Made by a program: the position numbers and the translations under genes
Part shown: positions 25,301-35,001 of the stretch, in pieces
How positions within the stretch are numbered: the stretch's first letter is position 1
Layout of the letters: each line of letters begins with the position of its first letter
Origin: Asterias amurensis
Lineage: Eukaryota > Echinodermata > Asteroidea > Forcipulatida > Asteriidae
Reading direction: 5' to 3'
DNA length: 64,000 bases
Assembly (NCBI RefSeq): GCF_032118995.1
Contig: NC_092654.1
Span: 496,001-560,000 of the forward strand
Notes under the pieces: generated by a model
Database searches by the model: none
What the model was told of the DNA's origin: nothing
What the model saw: the letters and a program-made list of their open reading frames with translations, nothing else

Positions 25301-28300
25301 CAAGGAGAGTAGGCCCTGTTTTAAAGACAACTTGTAAAGAATGCTCATCGCACTCTACTTGCAATGGGAATCATACCTGTACAATAGGTAAAGTAGCCAA
25401 ATCAAGAACTCTCAGTGGCAAAGCATTGGTTATGGTTTGGTTGGATACCATTATGTTTAAATAAAAACTCTGTATTCATTACTCAAAGGGCATGGAGACA
25501 GTGCCAGATTTTTAACAAGCATGCATTGTTTTTGGAAAAATTACTATACTTAAGGCATGATCAGTCACAACAGGATACAATAAACACAGTGTTTCTACCC
25601 AGAAGACATGAAAACACCAATAACAACCGAAAGGGAACACTTTCAAAAAAAGAGGCGCTATTCACAAAACATTGTTTTATGCAATGTCAAGAAATATGAT
25701 TGGGGCTGGGCCGGGCAAATTGTAAAATTAAGGTCATCAACAGTTCCTGATCAATGTTGGGTAATCCACTAGTGCTTAGGAAAAGCTGCAAGATTGAAAG
25801 AATTATTACTTTTTAATGTTAGAAATTCAAAATGAAGAAAAAACAATTCAAAATGCATTTTTCTGTTTGGGGAAAAAAGTATATTTTTGAGACAGTACTG
25901 TTAACATCAGGATACACTTGCCCAAGTTTTTCTTACCAGAAATAAAAAAGACAAATTCTGGCCCTGATCAAAACCGAAAGGAAAATATTCTGAGACCCCT
26001 GAAAAAAATGAAATTTTGAGGGCAAAAAATGTGGTAAAAATGTTGATTTTGCAAGTTCTAAAAACATACTCTAATGCACGTTCTAAAAATAGCACAAGGG
26101 TGAAATTTATAGCAATATTTTTTTGTCTCAAGTAAAGCCAAGGATGATACTTTGTAGTGATGTAAAAGGTTTTATGAAATATTTTTGTTTTTTGGTGGGG
26201 TGGAGTTGTAAATATTAAATAAAAAAACAGTTTTTCATACCCCGAGATCGGCCTAAAGTGGCCTAAACACAAATGAACTGTTACCATGGCAACGTGTTAT
26301 ATTATGATTTGAAATGTAAATGTTGTTTATTTGGACCCCAAGTCCCTACCGTCCACAAAGTATAAGAAAAATATTCCCTTTTTTTTTTACCGTGGACACG
26401 TATTTCGATATTATGTGAAAAGACCCTTAAAAAGGCATTTTTTCACGTTTTTGGGAAAAAGTCTAGTTTTGAGGCAGTACTGTCACAACAGGATACAATT
26501 GCCCAAGTTTTTGACACCAGATATTGAAAGACCAATGTTGGCCCTAATCACAGCCGAAAGGAAAATTTTCTGAGACCCCTGGCAAGTTGACATTTTGGGG
26601 TCCAAAAATAGGGTAAAAATGTCGATTTTGCAAGTTCTAAAAACATACTGTAATGCATGATGCAAAAATAGCACAAGGGTGATATTTAAAGCAATTATTT
26701 GTTTTCTCAAGGTAGGCCAAGGATGATACTTTGTATTGATATAAAAGGTTTTTTGAAATAATGTTGCATTTTGGTGGGGTGGAGTTGTAAATATGAGCTA
26801 AAAACCAGTTTTTCAGACCCCAAAATCGGCCTAAAATGGCCAAAAAACAAAATGAGCCGTAACCATGGCAACGGGCTTCATATAGAATTGAAAATGCAAT
26901 TTTGTTTACTTGCACCCCAAGGCCCTTCCACCCACAAAGTATAAAAAAAATTCATTTTTTGACCGTGAGCAACTATGTCAATTATTTACCTGAACTGACT
27001 CTTAATAATAATAATAATAAATAATAATGATTGCCGTTCCTCCCTGATCACCAGATTCTCAGGATAAGTTCTCGTTTCAACATCGATGACGGCAGCGTGA
27101 CATTCACCAGCGGCCTCCAGCTTTCACAGGATCAGTTGAAGAACGGAGGTTTCGGCGGACTCCTAGAGACTATACTCCAATTTGCGACGGCCATCACTAA
27201 GCTGAAGATTGACGAGACGGAGGTGTCGTTGCTTTCGGCAATCTGTCTCATTAGTGGAGGTGAGAATCAACATCTGCCCAAACTTTCTTAAAGTCATTTC
27301 ATGTCTCAAAAGTACAAGACCTTTCTGGCTTCTGTAAATGCCCCCAGATTGGTTTGCTCTGTAGCTATGTTTCATTTAATTTTCATTAATTATTTTCTTG
27401 ATCTGTTCTTGACTGTCTTTGATTCAAAATCATTGTACTGAATTTGATTATTTTTCTCTTTTTTGACCAATATGGAAATAATCAGTGATTGATTTGATTT
27501 GAATTGAACTGAATTGAAAGAAAAATTGCCTACTAGGACCGGATATTTGCCATGAAATTTGCATTTTCTACATTTACTTCCAATTATGACAAAAACCTAT
27601 GTGGCCTCTCTAACCTTATCAAGATATGATATGAAGAAATTGATTTGCCGAAAGACCCTTATGTATTTTAAAGAGGTTATTTCATCCTTAAGAAGTAAAA
27701 TCCATATATTAGTTTTATCTAACATAATTATGCTCCTCTTGACAGATCGCTCTGGCCTTGAGAACCCAGTCCAGATTGAGAAGCTTCAGGAGCCTCTCCT
27801 TGAAGGGCTACGACTTTATGTTAAGAAACGGCGCCCTCTTGAACCGCATATATTTGCGAAAATCCTGATGAAGATTACAGACTTGCGAAGCATCAGCGTG
27901 AAGAGTAAGTTTAGATGCAGGGGCTGAGGGTTTTTATTTATTTAGGAGGGAATATGTAAGGGCCATGTAACTCGGTGCAATATTCAGGCAACCAGGTCAA
28001 GTAAATCTTCAAGAAGAAAAAGTATTACGCTTTCATCTTCGAATTGTCTTGGAGTCAGTAAGGCCATGTCCGACTGTCCCTTGACTTTGGCTACAACCAC
28101 AGCCAGTGTTGAAGTATAGGCAGATCTAGCCGCAGCTGTTAGCCAAAGTCGCTGTCTCAGACAAGGCCTAAGATACTGTTTTGAAGATGTCTCTTGTGCT
28201 GCCGAAGTGTTCCTTTTGCATGTAGTGCAGGTGGTTGTCTCTCCAAGTTGCCTGAAAATATTGCCCTGTGCGACAAAGGCATTTAGACTTTCAACCCTTG

Positions 28301-28906
28301 TTTTGTATATTGGAGTTGCTTATTACTGTAACCTGAAGCCAGTATGTGTCATCACTCGCAGCAGTTAAGCCAATAACTGTAACATAAATTCTGATGAGTC
28401 ATATTGGCATGAATTGGCATTGACAGCTTGATTGAGAGTCGTTGAACTGAATCTCTTGTCGGAAGATTTCAGTTTCTTGACTCCAATAGTATGACAGTCT
28501 TAAATATTAATTGTTGACATTTGGATGCAATTTAATAGTTACCACCAGAACAATACTTGTTTATTCTTTACATTATCGTTGTGTGATTTCTGTTCTGAGG
28601 CGATCGCAAACAAATATGATGTTGCGAGGAAATGGTTGATATGAGAGACAGTTACACAAGAACCCTTTTGCTAGCCTACTGGTGGATACATCAAGTCAGA
28701 CTTTGTCTCTCAGCATTTAAGTCAGACTTTGTCTCTCAGCATTTAGGTATAAACTGCATATCAAACCCCCTATTCCTATTAATGGACTATTCTGTTTACT
28801 TCATTAATCAACAGGTGCTGAGAGAGTGCTCCATCTGAAGCTAGAGTTACCCAACCGGTTCCCCGCCCTCATTAATGAAATGATTGACAGAGCCGATAAC
28901 CAATGA
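7123..28906 (+). CDS. RAR: Retinoic acid receptor (RAR, NR1B), C-terminal 379 residues, 7 exons
   Basis: Ligand-regulated nuclear transcription factor, expected to bind DNA with RXR. The exons are 7123-7322, 7946-8087, 11100-11254, 21739-21924, 27055-27259, 27746-27904 and 28815-28906, and all junction phases agree. In the joined product (residue 1 partial) the zinc-finger cysteines are C46, C49, C63, C66, then C82, C88, C98, C101. The P-box is CEGCKGFF. The T/A-box extension [10 protein letters not shown] is RAR-typical. The ligand-binding domain spans about 165-379, with [21 protein letters not shown] and [11 protein letters not shown]. Arg235 matches the carboxylate-binding Arg of human RAR (Arg276 in alpha). 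The nearby Ser287 equivalent is Thr246. The AF-2 core LINEMI (368-373) keeps Glu371. The protein ends six residues later, so there is almost no F domain. The A/B exon was not found; the first exon starts inside a codon. Introns hold a foldback element, MITEs, a SINE and DR1 sites. Family assignment is very secure. Confidence 0.95.
7946..8087 (+). CDS. RAR: RAR exon b: second zinc finger
   Basis: Starts GFFRRSVQK after a CAG acceptor and ends after GMSKD plus one base, before donor GTGAGT. The finger spacing C-x5-C-x9-C-x2-C is intact. Joining to the next exon makes a Cys codon where vertebrate RARs have Ser (GMSKES). Confidence 0.95.
10319..10328 (+). promoter_or_regulatory. RORE/RevRE monomer site in RAR intron 2
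   Basis: AACTAGGTCA fully matches AWNTAGGTCA. A DR1 with one mismatch (AGGTCATAGGTTA, minus strand, 10381-10393) lies about 50 bp away. Confidence 0.35.
10606..10675. mobile_element. Short palindromic element
   Basis: About 70 bp bounded by ATTTCACAAAGA and its complement TCTTTGTGAAAT, with an inner AGTTAGGACGAGTGTCCTAA palindrome. A small foldback MITE remnant. Confidence 0.55.
11100..11254 (+). CDS. RAR: RAR exon c: T/A box, hinge, start of ligand-binding domain
   Basis: Acceptor TTCTTCACAG, donor GTACGT. Encodes [10 protein letters not shown], then [16 protein letters not shown], which corresponds to helix 1 of the RAR ligand-binding domain. Ends in phase 0 after PAFSV. The sequence just past the donor is a run of G-rich, GGGAAAGG-like units. 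Confidence 0.93.
11470..11755 (+). mobile_element. tRNA-derived SINE (partial)
   Basis: Contains a pol III B-box-like GGTTCGCATCCCAGTCGTGA followed by CTTCAGCAAGGCACTTAACC, a combination I associate with SINEs of marine invertebrates. The 5' end with the A box is eroded. Lies in RAR intron 3. Confidence 0.6.
12179..12560. mobile_element. Complete MITE, family AGGAACACGTTGCC, TTAA target duplication
   Basis: Ends AGGAACACGTTGCCTTGG and its complement, with exact TTAA on both sides (12175-12178, 12561-12564). The arms are about 190 bp and meet at the centre near GGCCATTTATGG. TTAA targets are typical of piggyBac-type transposases. Other copies are at 24864-25081 and 59756. Confidence 0.85.
13479..13643 (+). 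repeat. Direct duplication, two units of about 85 bp
   Basis: Two copies of a segment with GGTTACAAATTxATCGATTC and GGAAATGAGTGTT. Confidence 0.7.
14142..14567 (+). repeat. Three tandem copies of a 144-bp unit, essentially identical
   Basis: Units start at 14142, 14286 and 14430; the third ends six or so bases early. The unit contains the palindrome AGCACTAGTGCT and AAGCAGAGAATGGTGACC. Identity between units by eye indicates recent amplification or an assembly effect. Lies in RAR intron 3. Confidence 0.9.
15520..15630 (+). CDS. Candidate in-frame cassette exon of RAR hinge (37 codons)
   Basis: A long pyrimidine tract (15478-15516) and an AG at 15518-15519 precede an open stretch rich in Asp, Ser, Asn and Lys ([14 protein letters not shown], then [11 protein letters not shown]). 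If the donor is the GTGGGG at 15631, the exon is 111 bp in phase 0. It would then fit exactly between RAR exons c and d, both phase 0 at that junction. The inserted segment would lie where vertebrate RARs have a loop (KYTTNNSSEQ) between helices 1 and 3. The donor is weak and no homologue is known to me, so it may be a chance ORF or an alternatively spliced insert. Confidence 0.35.
16702..16714 (+). promoter_or_regulatory. Perfect DR1 site in RAR intron 3
   Basis: AGGTCAGAGGTCA, identical to the 4996-5008 site but with unrelated wider flanks, so the two are not copies of one repeat. Confidence 0.5.
18598..18752 (+). repeat. Four-copy tandem repeat of about 50 bp
   Basis: Copies share GTAGTTTTTGCTTTCGTT with small changes. 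Confidence 0.75.
21739..21924 (+). CDS. RAR: RAR exon d: ligand-binding domain helices 3-5
   Basis: Acceptor TTCTTGCAG, donor GTGAGA; 62 codons in phase 0. Encodes [10 protein letters not shown], the helix-3 segment FAKKLPGF with its conserved Lys, then [14 protein letters not shown]. The Lys in FAK and the LLKAAC helix form the coactivator groove and ligand-pocket wall in known RARs. Confidence 0.95.
22006..22115. mobile_element. Snapback element with tRNA-like B box in the loop
   Basis: Arms begin CCCGAGTCCTGTGA and end TCACAGGACTCGGG. The centre reads GGGTTCGAATCCCACCC on the minus strand, a full B-box match. The adjoining segment (22116-22200) recurs inverted at 49035-49110 in an NR1D intron, so it belongs to a dispersed family. 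Confidence 0.6.
22603..27001. mobile_element. 4.4-kb foldback element with TTAA target duplication
   Basis: Left arm about 22603-24505 and right arm about 25250-27001 are reverse complements. Exact TTAA flanks both ends (22599-22602, 27002-27005). Termini are GAGTCAGTTCAGGTAAAT and its complement. Each arm contains about three diverged sub-units (about 560 bp; marked by GTTGCCATGGT, CTCCACCCCACC and CAATTGTATCCTG). Short ORFs in the arms have no recognised domain, so it seems non-autonomous. A smaller TTAA MITE sits in the loop. The element fills RAR intron 4. Confidence 0.85.
24864..25081. mobile_element. Deleted MITE of the AGGAACACGTTGCC family, nested in the foldback loop
   Basis: Same termini as 12179-12560 with TTAA flanks, but the GGCCATTTATGG core is lost. 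Its place inside the loop of the larger element shows it arrived later or travels with it. Confidence 0.75.
27055..27259 (+). CDS. RAR: RAR exon e: ligand-binding domain helices 5-8
   Basis: The acceptor (CACCAG) lies only about 50 bp after the end of the large foldback element. Encodes ILRISSRF, with the conserved ligand-anchoring Arg, then a beta-turn where VTFTSGL replaces vertebrate MTFSDGL. It ends at [10 protein letters not shown] plus one base, donor GTGAGA. Confidence 0.95.
27746..27904 (+). CDS. RAR: RAR exon f: ligand-binding domain helices 9-10
   Basis: Acceptor CTTGACAG, donor GTAAGT. Encodes [26 protein letters not shown] and [13 protein letters not shown], which align closely with vertebrate RAR and form the RXR dimer surface. 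Ends in phase 1. Confidence 0.95.
28060..28169. mobile_element. Imperfect hairpin element in RAR intron 6
   Basis: AAGGCCATGTCCGACTGTC and GACTTTGGCT are answered by AGCCAAAGTC, then CTGTCTCAGACAAGGCCT. Resembles a short foldback MITE. Confidence 0.5.
28815..28906 (+). CDS. RAR: RAR terminal coding exon: helices 11-12 and stop
   Basis: Acceptor ATCAACAG. Joins as [14 protein letters not shown], then [12 protein letters not shown] and TGA at 28904-28906. Helix 12 (AF-2) is intact, so a ligand-activated receptor is expected. The F domain is essentially absent. Confidence 0.94.
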
Positions 28907-31537
28907 GAAGGTTTGCATGGGTAGTGAAGAGGTTCGACCAAGCCTGGAAATCACAGATCAATCAGATTGCTTTTTATGAATTTAAAAAAGGGAGGGTTAT
29001 TTTCGTGATTATAAACTTAGTTAGTTTAGATAAAACCATCAAGGAAGTTGAAGATGGTGACAGTCTTGGAAACTACAGTGGAGTAGACGGGCATCAATCT
29101 GTGAAATATCTTCAGGCCCTCTGTGGTTGACCAGCAGAATGGATCCACTGGCAATACAAGGCATGCCCAGATGCACCAATCAGAGAGCCTGTTACTGAAA
29201 ACAGCCAACCAATTGGGAGACTCGTCTGTTAACTTGGCATTGGCTGCTCCTTGGAGATTACAAAGAAAACAATATTCAGATCATTATTATTAGTTTTTAT
29301 TTTTTTTTCAAAATGAGAATCGTTTACACAAGGATCTTGGTTTTTGATAAGAAAAAAGAGTCTTGTGCTGTCATGACAAAGTTGCCAAGAAATTTTTAGG
29401 AACTGAAATTTAGTTTTGTCTGTTTCAAAAACAGATGAGCATCAAAGTTTTACGAAGTATTGCTATATTGACTAAAAGTCTAAATTGCCATCTTAATGCA
29501 TCAAATTATTCTATTATGTTGTTTGGGGTTTTTAATAATCTTTGTTAACCATGTCATTTTGAAATGATGACTTTATTTAGATTTTGGCAAGAAGGAAGCA
29601 AGGCTTGGTACCAACATCCAAAGAAGATGTTGGGAACAGTTAGAAGGTGTAGAGTTTCATGCAATACCCAAAGGAATTCTATCTAATCAAATTCAACTTG
29701 ATTGTGTATATTTATACAAATGAGGATTAGAAAAGGTTGATGTTTTCTGATAATTCATTGACCCACTGACTGTTTATGTTGTCATTTCATGACCTTTTTT
29801 ATATATACCATCTGTACAATCCACTGCCCAACATTAAAGGATTTTAAACTGGTTACTTTTTTGAAAATATCAAGTTATAAACATTTAGAAGAGAGGGACA
29901 TGCTGGCATGACACACATATAGTGCAGTTCAACCTTAACAAAGTTGAACATGAAGTGAACTTTCTTGCATTGGCTGTGGGAAAGTGGTATTGTGATTATT
30001 TGCATTAAGGAAATTCACTTCGCAGTTTCCACATGAAGTATGAAACAGGTTTAACACTTACGATCTGCATACCATACAGAAAAGCTAAAGAGAGCATTGA
30101 CTCGTTAAATGGGTCATATTGACCTACACAGAGGTAATATTGACTATCTGAGAGGTCAGATTGACTGTTGGGGTTACACTGACTATTCAGGGGTCGAATT
30201 GACTCTTCCAGGGGTCATGTTGACTATCTTAGTGGTCAGATTGACTCGTCATTAATTCTTTGTGGATCAGTATCAGGTGATTTAACGCTGCATCACATGA
30301 CTCTTCCATCATTCCATATTTCATATGCACATTGATCGTCAACCATAAGTGCCGTCTAAATGACTCAAGTAAACTGTACATTAGTATCAACATTACAAAA
30401 ACATCTTGCTGTCTATTCAACCGGTAATATTCAGTAGCTGTTCTTATCTGTGACCTGTGCCCAATTTCATAGAGCTTATTAGGAGAGCTATCTCAACTAC
30501 TGATTTAGAACATTGCACTGATAAGCATTTTTTGTTAAATTTGTTACAGATTGGACTGGGAAAAAAAAAAAAAAAAAAATCAAATCCTTGACCCGAGTTT
30601 GGTTATTAACAAAGTGTCTACCGACCAATTTTTTTCACAGCCTGTTTGTTTTCTCACACTTGGGGTGATATTCTGCAAGATGTCGCAGCAGGTAAAATCA
30701 GAAGGCACACTAATGAGTTATATGAAACATATCGCTTAAAGTTCACTTGGCTAAAAAAGACCTGAATGATTGAAAAGCGACAATTTAAACCACTCTGTTC
30801 TCTACAACTCCTTAATTTTAGAGAGAAAAAAACTATTCTGAATCTGTGGATTAAAAATCCTCTTAAAATTATTTTGAGCTAAAGACCATATTTGTGTTTT
30901 TATCAAAAGAAATTCTTCCCTCACGAAATTGATCAAACTGAAATGTAATTTCAAAAAGATTGTGATCACACAACTTGTCATGTTTCTTGCTCTTACCTGA
31001 AATTACCTGTATTTACTTGTATTTTTAACAAATCCAACAAAAGAACCCAAAGGGTAACGGATAATTCATCTAAACTAACCAGGCAAGCTTTTTTTGTATA
31101 AACATAAGTTAAAGGGAAGTTTTGAATGAACATATTAATGTGGTAAATGAATCAATGGATAAATTTGCAAAGAGATACCCATGTGGTAAGATGATAATTT
31201 AATTAGTAATCGGTTATTTTATCAACAATAGTTGAGTCAAGAAATATAAAACCAGTTAAGGGAGAGTGGTATTTGTTTTCATTGTTCAGGTTAACGTATC
31301 AGATGATCTTGTGTACAGGAATACCAACTATTTTTAAGACTTCTTTAAACAAACCAACCTGTATATTATGTAAATTTGTTTAAGTCATTGGGGCCTCATT
31401 GCAAATGGGTTGACACCCAAACCACTTCTAGCTAGTTCATCTAATGAAACTCCTAAAAGAATTGAATCATGTGCCATAATCATATGTAGTTAACCACTAA
31501 TTTGTTTTTGCCTGATTGTGTATAAGTATTGTTATCA

Positions 31538-31570
<33 letters not shown>

Positions 31571-34312
31571 TTGTTTTTGTTCTTGCTGGCTTAAAGCTGA
31601 CTGGTTGTAAAATAGTTGTTTATTTCCATGAAATTATTAGCATGTGATATTTGAGATCGAGTGTAGTGTTTCATTTTAATATTTTGTTTTTAAGTTTTTG
31701 GTTTATTTAGAAGTGTAGATGTTATTCTCATCAAAAACAATAACGTTACAAAATCTATTGCCCACCTATTTCAAATTCTTATTTCCTTCAAGTTACTTGA
31801 AAAGTTTTTTTAAGTCCACCTTTGTGACAAAGTTAGAATTTTTATGTCTATAATGTTTAAACTTGCTCAAACTAAATACAAAGGTAAAGAGAGTTAGTTT
31901 AAGATGTCTGTAGAAACCATTGCCATTGTTGAATATGTTGAGTCAATTCTAAGCTTTTGCTTTTTGTTTTACTATCCAACTTCTCAACACCCAAGCTAAA
32001 AATGTATACATTAAATTTGCCAAGCACATGAAAAACAAGCTTAACAAAAACAGGTTATCGGTCAGAATACAATGTAATGTGCATTGCAGTTTGACTGGTG
32101 CCCTGCTATTCTTGCTCAGCAAAAATAAAGTTAAGTGATAATTTTGTTGTTGTCTGATTTACGCTTATATAATGGTACCTGGCTTGGTTTAGTGTGAAGG
32201 CCTGATTAGATATGGGTCTTGTGTCCCGACTGCTTTTTGCCTTGGTTCTAATACGCATTAGATTGTGTTGCAGAAAAACAATCCAAGGTTTTTTTTCGAA
32301 AGCACAGCTTTGTTTTTACCTCAGGTTTAGGCTTAGTCTTGGGTTCGATCCACCTATTTGAAACTCAAATCTGAAACAGCACATTTTTGAAATAATTGAT
32401 GGATCCCTAGCCTAAAAAACAAAACTGAACCTGGGGTTTGGAAAATTGGCATTGGGCATGTTGGGTGCAATGTGTCCTGTTTCCAAAGACGTGTAAGTCA
32501 TTTCAGAAGTAAAAATAATTTCAACGAAAGGATAAGGTTATAGAGTAATCTAAAACTTAAAATAACTGTAAAATAGATGAAAATTAAATCATGCTATATT
32601 TAAAAGGATTCTCAGCCAAACTTTGGTAGTATATAAAACTTGAAAGATTTGAGATAAGTTGACTGTCACACAGATACAAACAAATTCCAAATCATGAACA
32701 ATTCCTGTGATTTGTAAATTTCCCATTTTTTTTTCTTTTGCTGAAATAGTTTTTTTTCCATTTTGTTTGTGTTTACTGTTTTTATGTTATCCTTTAGAGT
32801 AGCAGATACTAAGTATTGGCTTGAATACTGTTATTGAAAACGTCTTTAAAAAACAACTCTTTTCCTTCAGACATGGATGCATACATTTAGGTTCTTAGCC
32901 AGTTTTTTGTTAAACAAATAATCCCTTTTTTCATTATATTAACTGTCCCTTTTTACTCAATTGAAAAAAAATGTTTTAATGCTTCCATTGTCCTGAAGTG
33001 TTGTAACAAATTCTATCTAAATGTCCTATAGAAGTGTTTAACATATATAATATATATATAAATAATATCTCCAAGATAAAATCTTTATCATTGTAAACTC
33101 GAATGTGTGACGGATCCCAAAGTAGTTTTTGAAAAGTTATTCTTAGAAAGACGACGTATTGCATTTTTGAAGGAATTGTTCGTGCTAAATCTGGGACCAA
33201 TTGGATACAGTTAAATTAGTGCAGACTCGGAATGAACTTATCACTCTACATCAAAATGAAAAGAACATATATTTTTATTTGTTCAATATTCAAAAGATGT
33301 AAGATTCAACGTTGTTACCCCTTCACACTTTAGTGTATGGCTTTACAAAACCCTCATGTGTACTGAACTTGGATTACTTTTCCAGGTGTTACGTTTAGCA
33401 ATGGCGTTAGCTGTACTGTACTAACTCCATTGGCAATAACAGAAGGGCCTGGAAGGTTGGAACGGTAATGATCTAGGAAAATCTAAAAGTTTGTTGGTTA
33501 AGAATGTTTATGCGTACAACTATCTGCTGGCTCAGTTTGTGCATCACAGAACTGTATTCAATATCTGGTCATTCACGCTCAAATAGTCAGAAATATGAAT
33601 CATGTTTTCATTGTTTGTAAAGTTCAAAATGTTAAATTACTGGACTATAATTGTTAACTAGATTGAATTGATATACAACATCAATTAAACCCTTAAAGCA
33701 TGTCGCAACATGAACACAGTCAGGTCCTAATACAGATTAAATTTACTGAACTGTTTTCTTTGTTAAAATCTGATTGCTTAAGTGCTTTCATGTTAGAGAT
33801 CTGTTTAGTTTTTCATGATTATGTTGATTATTGTATCATGAAAAGGAGGTTCAGATTTCAATTAAGAAGTTTGTTACCAATCCTTTTATTTTCAAAACAA
33901 TAAGTGTCCAGGTAACCAATATTGTTCCTTACTCATGCAGTAAGTACCATGTCCAATATTGGATACCAGACTTTGTAAAAATTACTTCATTGGACCATAC
34001 AAAGCCATTGTCTTGATGTAAGATAACAACTAAGTTCATTTTCCCCCGTTTGTCAGATAACAATTTCTCTAGAGAGAAGGTGCCACTTGGTTCAATCTAA
34101 AAGTGTAACAAAATCATGCCAGAAATATTTTTAGTCAATTTGTGTGACAAATTTTAAACACTTAATAAATAAGTAAAACTACTATGATAACAATGCCATA
34201 GGCTTGTCTGTTAAAGCTTCTATTACCTGCATGTACAAAGGCAATGAAACAAATAAATCACAACTGATAGGTTTCTGAAGAGCTTGTAAAAATTGTCTCT
34301 TGTTTCAAGTTT
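28907..34312. other. RAR 3' UTR and intergenic region
   Basis: No gene seen. Holds a candidate ATTAAA (29833-29838), the GGTCA/TTGAC tandem (30110-30255), a poly-A run (about 30559-30579), a TTA microsatellite (about 31541-31570) and an AATAAA at 32124. The RAR 3' end cannot be placed. Confidence 0.5.
30110..30255 (+). repeat. Degenerate tandem of about 20-bp units bearing GGTCA and TTGAC
   Basis: About seven units of the form GGTCA-x-ATTGACT-x follow one another after RAR. The first contains GGGTCATATTGACCT (30111-30125), a palindromic IR3 of the estrogen-response type. The run could be a receptor-binding array or simply a decayed minisatellite. Confidence 0.55.
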
Positions 34313-34318
34313 TTTATT
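34313..34318 (-). terminator. Candidate CCDC103 polyadenylation signal
   Basis: AATAAA on the minus strand about 200 bp after the CCDC103 stop codon. Position and orientation fit, but such hexamers are common in AT-rich DNA. Confidence 0.4.
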
Positions 34319-34518
34319 TCCCGTTTCTTTTATGGTGTGTATCCCCCTGCTGTGACATATTTTTGTGGCTGTATTAATAGCATTGTCTACTCTTCAATGG
34401 GGTCTCTTCTGTCATTGTTCTTACTACAACTTTTATGTTTGTATACAAAAGTGTATACACTGGTACACGTTATACCCAAAAATGTTGGGGTTCTTGTAGG
34501 TGCCTACAGCAGCTGAGC

Positions 34519-35001
34519 TCATATTTTGTACAATTCCTTCACTCTACTTAGTTTATCTTTGAACCCATCGTCGTTCTCCTCTGCCACAATGTCTTTCCTC
34601 TTGTCAGCATCCTCACAATATTCATCTCCAGAGTTCTCAGTCTCATCTTTAGAGTTTGTGATTTGTGATCCGTCTTCAAGATCAGCAAGTTTCTGGAATA
34701 GTTCCCCAAGCTTCTCTCTCTCGATCTTACTGAGGAAGTCTAGATTGAGTCCAAATCTCTTGGTTTCTGTTAGACTCCACATAATATCAACCACACAGTG
34801 CAAGTCATTTGCCTGAAACTCCTCATTCATTATTGTAAGAATTTCTCCAAGAAGTCCGCAGCTGATCTCGTTACGGAATATTAAGGCAAGTCCTTCACTG
34901 CCAATGCACTTCAGAAGGTTGTATTTCTCGCTGGTTGTTTTGTAGATCTGTTTCCAGTCTCGGGAGAAAGCAGTGGAGGATTTGGGCAACTTGTCTGGTG
35001 T
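34519..35001 (-). CDS. CCDC103: CCDC103 exon 3 (RPAP3_C-like domain and acidic tail)
   Basis: Acceptor ATTTACAG, then TPDKLPKS, the helical domain and an acidic C-terminus ending VKELYKI and TGA at 34519-34521. Confidence 0.92.
   Translation of the reverse strand, partial: TPDKLPKSSTAFSRDWKQIYKTTSEKYNLLKCIGSEGLALIFRNEISCGLLGEILTIMNEEFQANDLHCVVDIMWSLTETKRFGLNLDFLSKIEREKLGELFQKLADLEDGSQITNSKDETENSGDEYCEDADKRKDIVAEENDDGFKDKLSRVKELYKI

Noticed and set aside
22650-26915. Mirror-image ORFs (75-126 codons) in the foldback arms
   Set aside because: The same peptides appear on opposite strands because the arms are inverted copies. No domain, no start context and low-complexity AT-rich code.
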